DNA of 52,108 bases. It comes from Enterobacter sp. (GTDB lineage: Bacteria; Pseudomonadota; Gammaproteobacteria; Enterobacterales; Enterobacteriaceae). The position numbers and the translations under genes are program-made. The number at the start of each line of letters is the position of its first letter. Position 1 is the stretch's first letter. A model generated the notes under the pieces. The model had not been told where the DNA came from. It worked only from the letters and a program-made list of their open reading frames with translations, and searched no databases. The stretch is taken from NCBI GenBank assembly GCA_022649305.1, contig JALCNW010000025.1, positions 1 through 52,108 of the forward strand. The letters are read 5' to 3'. Positions 50,451 to 52,108 of the stretch are shown piece by piece.

Positions 50451-50770
50451 AATCCGTTCTTTCCTGTAGTCAAATAATCAGCGGGTGAAGTGTAACCGCC
50501 CTTTCCTGACATCCCAAAATTTTTTGCCTGCTAATGAGTTTATTAAACCTGATATTTTTAACTTTTCAGATGACAGGAAACTTTCAGCGCTGTGACACCA
50601 GCGTGAAAGTGTGAGGATTGGCTTATATCAACAGTGGTTTTTTTTGGATGAGTTATTGATATGTCATTGAAATTACATTTTGCAGGCATGCAAGTTTTGC
50701 AAATGCCATCTACGCTTAATTTTAAGAAGATGAATTCCTGAATACCCCCCGCGTTTCCTGGCTTTTAACC
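50451..50770. other. mipA-yeaG intergenic region, left part
   Basis: A/T-rich non-coding DNA of about 320 bp. It should hold the mipA promoter on the minus strand and activator sites for the sigma-54 promoter of yeaG on the plus strand. I could not place an NtrC site by eye, nor any gene. Confidence 0.4.
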
Positions 50771-50786
50771 TGGCACACGGGTTGCT
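50771..50786 (+). promoter_or_regulatory. Sigma-54 promoter of yeaG
   Basis: TGGCACACGGGTTGCT matches the sigma-54 consensus TGGCACR-N4-TTGCW at every defined base. Transcription would start near 50798, giving a leader of about 88 nt. E. coli yeaGH is likewise a sigma-54/NtrC nitrogen-stress operon. Confidence 0.9.
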
Positions 50787-50885
50787 GCTCTGGCAGTGAG
50801 GTGAGACGGATCCCTCTTCCGGGAGCCCCTACTATTCATACGAACGGCTCTCTTCCTGTGCTAAAAAACGAAAGGACGGCATGCC

Positions 50886-52108
50886 ATGAATATATTCGAT
50901 CACTATCGCCAGCGTTATGAAGCTGCCAAGGACGAAGAGTTCACACTGCAGGAGTTTCTTGCCGTTTGTCGGCAAGATCGCAGTGCCTATGCCAATGCGG
51001 CAGAACGGCTATTGATGGCTATCGGTGAGCCAAATATGGTCGATACCGCTCTGGAACCACGGCTTTCCCGTCTTTTTTCGAATCGCGTTGTTGCTCGCTA
51101 TCCTGCTTTTGAAGAATTTTACGGCATGGAAGATGCCATTGAGCAAATTGTCTCTTATCTGAAACACGCCGCTCAAGGGCTGGAAGAGAAGAAGCAGATC
51201 CTTTATTTGCTGGGCCCGGTAGGCGGCGGTAAATCGTCGCTGGCAGAGCGTTTAAAAGCGTTGATGCAGCGTGTGCCGATTTACGTATTGAGCGCCAACG
51301 GCGAGCGTAGCCCGGTTAACGATCACCCGTTGTGTCTGTTTAATCCTCAGGAAGATGCGCAAATTCTGGAAAAAGAGTTTGGCGTTCCGCGCCGCTATTT
51401 GGGCACCATCATGTCGCCCTGGGCGGCAAAACGTCTGCACGAATTCGGCGGTGACATCACCAAGTTCCGCGTGGTGAAAGTCTGGCCTTCGATTCTGGAA
51501 CAGATTGCGATTGCGAAAACTGAGCCTGGTGATGAAAACAACCAGGATATCTCCGCGCTGGTCGGTAAGGTCGATATTCGTAAACTGGAACACCATGCGC
51601 AAAACGATCCAGATGCCTACGGTTATTCCGGTGCATTGTGCCGTGCAAACCAGGGCGTAATGGAATTCGTCGAAATGTTTAAAGCGCCAATTAAGGTGCT
51701 GCACCCCCTGCTGACCGCCACTCAGGAAGGGAACTATAACGGGACGGAAGGTATCTCTGCCCTGCCGTTTAACGGGATTATCCTGGCGCACTCGAACGAA
51801 TCTGAGTGGGTCACCTTCCGTAACAACAAGAACAACGAGGCGTTCCTTGACCGCGTGTACATCGTCAAAGTGCCTTATTGCCTGCGCATCTCTGAAGAGA
51901 TCAAAATTTACGAAAAACTGCTTAACCACAGTGAGCTGGTCCATGCGCCTTGTGCCCCAGGAACACTGGAAACGCTCTCGCGCTTCTCCATTTTGTCGCG
52001 CCTGAAAGAGCCAGAAAACTCCAGCATCTATTCGAAGATGCGAGTCTATGACGGTGAAAGCCTGAAGGACACCGACCCAAAAGCGAAGTCATATCAGGAG
52101 TATCGTGA
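50886..52108 (+). CDS. yeaG: PrkA-family serine protein kinase YeaG (partial, cut by window edge)
   Basis: YeaG is a PrkA-type AAA+/kinase protein produced with YeaH under nitrogen starvation and stationary phase. Only the first 407 codons are in the window; no stop codon is reached. It begins MNIFDHYRQRYEAAKDEEFT. The AAA-like region carries the Walker A motif LLGPVGGGKSSLAE (about residues 108-121) and GIILAHSNESEW as the Walker B/sensor area. The start at 50886 follows AAAGGACGG; an ATG five bases earlier is in another frame. A consensus sigma-54 promoter lies about 100 bp upstream. yeaH is expected next. Confidence 0.95.
   Translation, partial: MNIFDHYRQRYEAAKDEEFTLQEFLAVCRQDRSAYANAAERLLMAIGEPNMVDTALEPRLSRLFSNRVVARYPAFEEFYGMEDAIEQIVSYLKHAAQGLEEKKQILYLLGPVGGGKSSLAERLKALMQRVPIYVLSANGERSPVNDHPLCLFNPQEDAQILEKEFGVPRRYLGTIMSPWAAKRLHEFGGDITKFRVVKVWPSILEQIAIAKTEPGDENNQDISALVGKVDIRKLEHHAQNDPDAYGYSGALCRANQGVMEFVEMFKAPIKVLHPLLTATQEGNYNGTEGISALPFNGIILAHSNESEWVTFRNNKNNEAFLDRVYIVKVPYCLRISEEIKIYEKLLNHSELVHAPCAPGTLETLSRFSILSRLKEPENSSIYSKMRVYDGESLKDTDPKAKSYQEYR

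Overview
The window is a stretch of core chromosome from a member of the Enterobacteriaceae. Gene content, order and protein lengths follow the Escherichia coli K-12 segment from thrS to yeaG almost gene for gene. Several departures (a kduD gene between yniC and ydjM, a yajD gene next to pncA, a moved ynjA-like gene, no ynjI and no ydjE-ydjL block) suggest a non-Escherichia genus, perhaps of the Enterobacter/Lelliottia/Kluyvera type; the sequence alone does not settle the genus. I see no prophage, insertion sequence, CRISPR array, tRNA or rRNA gene.

Layout. 1-3.5 kb: the 5' end of thrS with its leader, two tiny membrane-protein genes, an unidentified secreted 77-residue protein, the outer-membrane protein ydiY and phosphofructokinase pfkB. 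3.5-9.7 kb: ydiZ, yniA, yniB, yniC, an isolated kduD, the SOS gene ydjM, the cystine transporter tcyP and cedA. 9.8-18 kb: catalase katE, then the chbBCARFG operon for chitobiose uptake and breakdown, and osmE. 18-27.7 kb: nadE, the SOS nuclease cho, ves, the periplasmic chaperone spy and the astCADBE arginine-degradation operon. 28-36.3 kb: xthA, a VTT/DedA-like membrane protein, the ynjBCD ABC transporter, the rhodanese ynjE, ynjF with an ynjA-like gene, nudG and ynjH. 36.4-45.6 kb: gdhA, topB-selD-ydjA, sppA, ansA-pncA and yajD. 45.7-52.1 kb: yeaC, msrB, gapA, yeaD, yeaE, mipA and the start of yeaG.

Regulatory signals can be read directly: LexA boxes before ydjM and cho; sigma-54 promoters before astC and yeaG, a nitrogen-limitation theme shared with gdhA; a consensus CRP site at class II spacing before gapA; a 12-base ChiX pairing site between chbB and chbC; a KdgR-like box before kduD; and an anticodon-like hairpin in the thrS leader.

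The best candidate for something undescribed is the ydiY leader. A good sigma-70 promoter is followed at once by a two-part hairpin and then a complete intrinsic terminator, ending about 20 nt before the ydiY start codon. This predicts either transcription attenuation by a regulatory RNA or a short stand-alone RNA of roughly 67 nt. I found no obviously new multi-gene system; most of the window is ordinary conserved chromosome.
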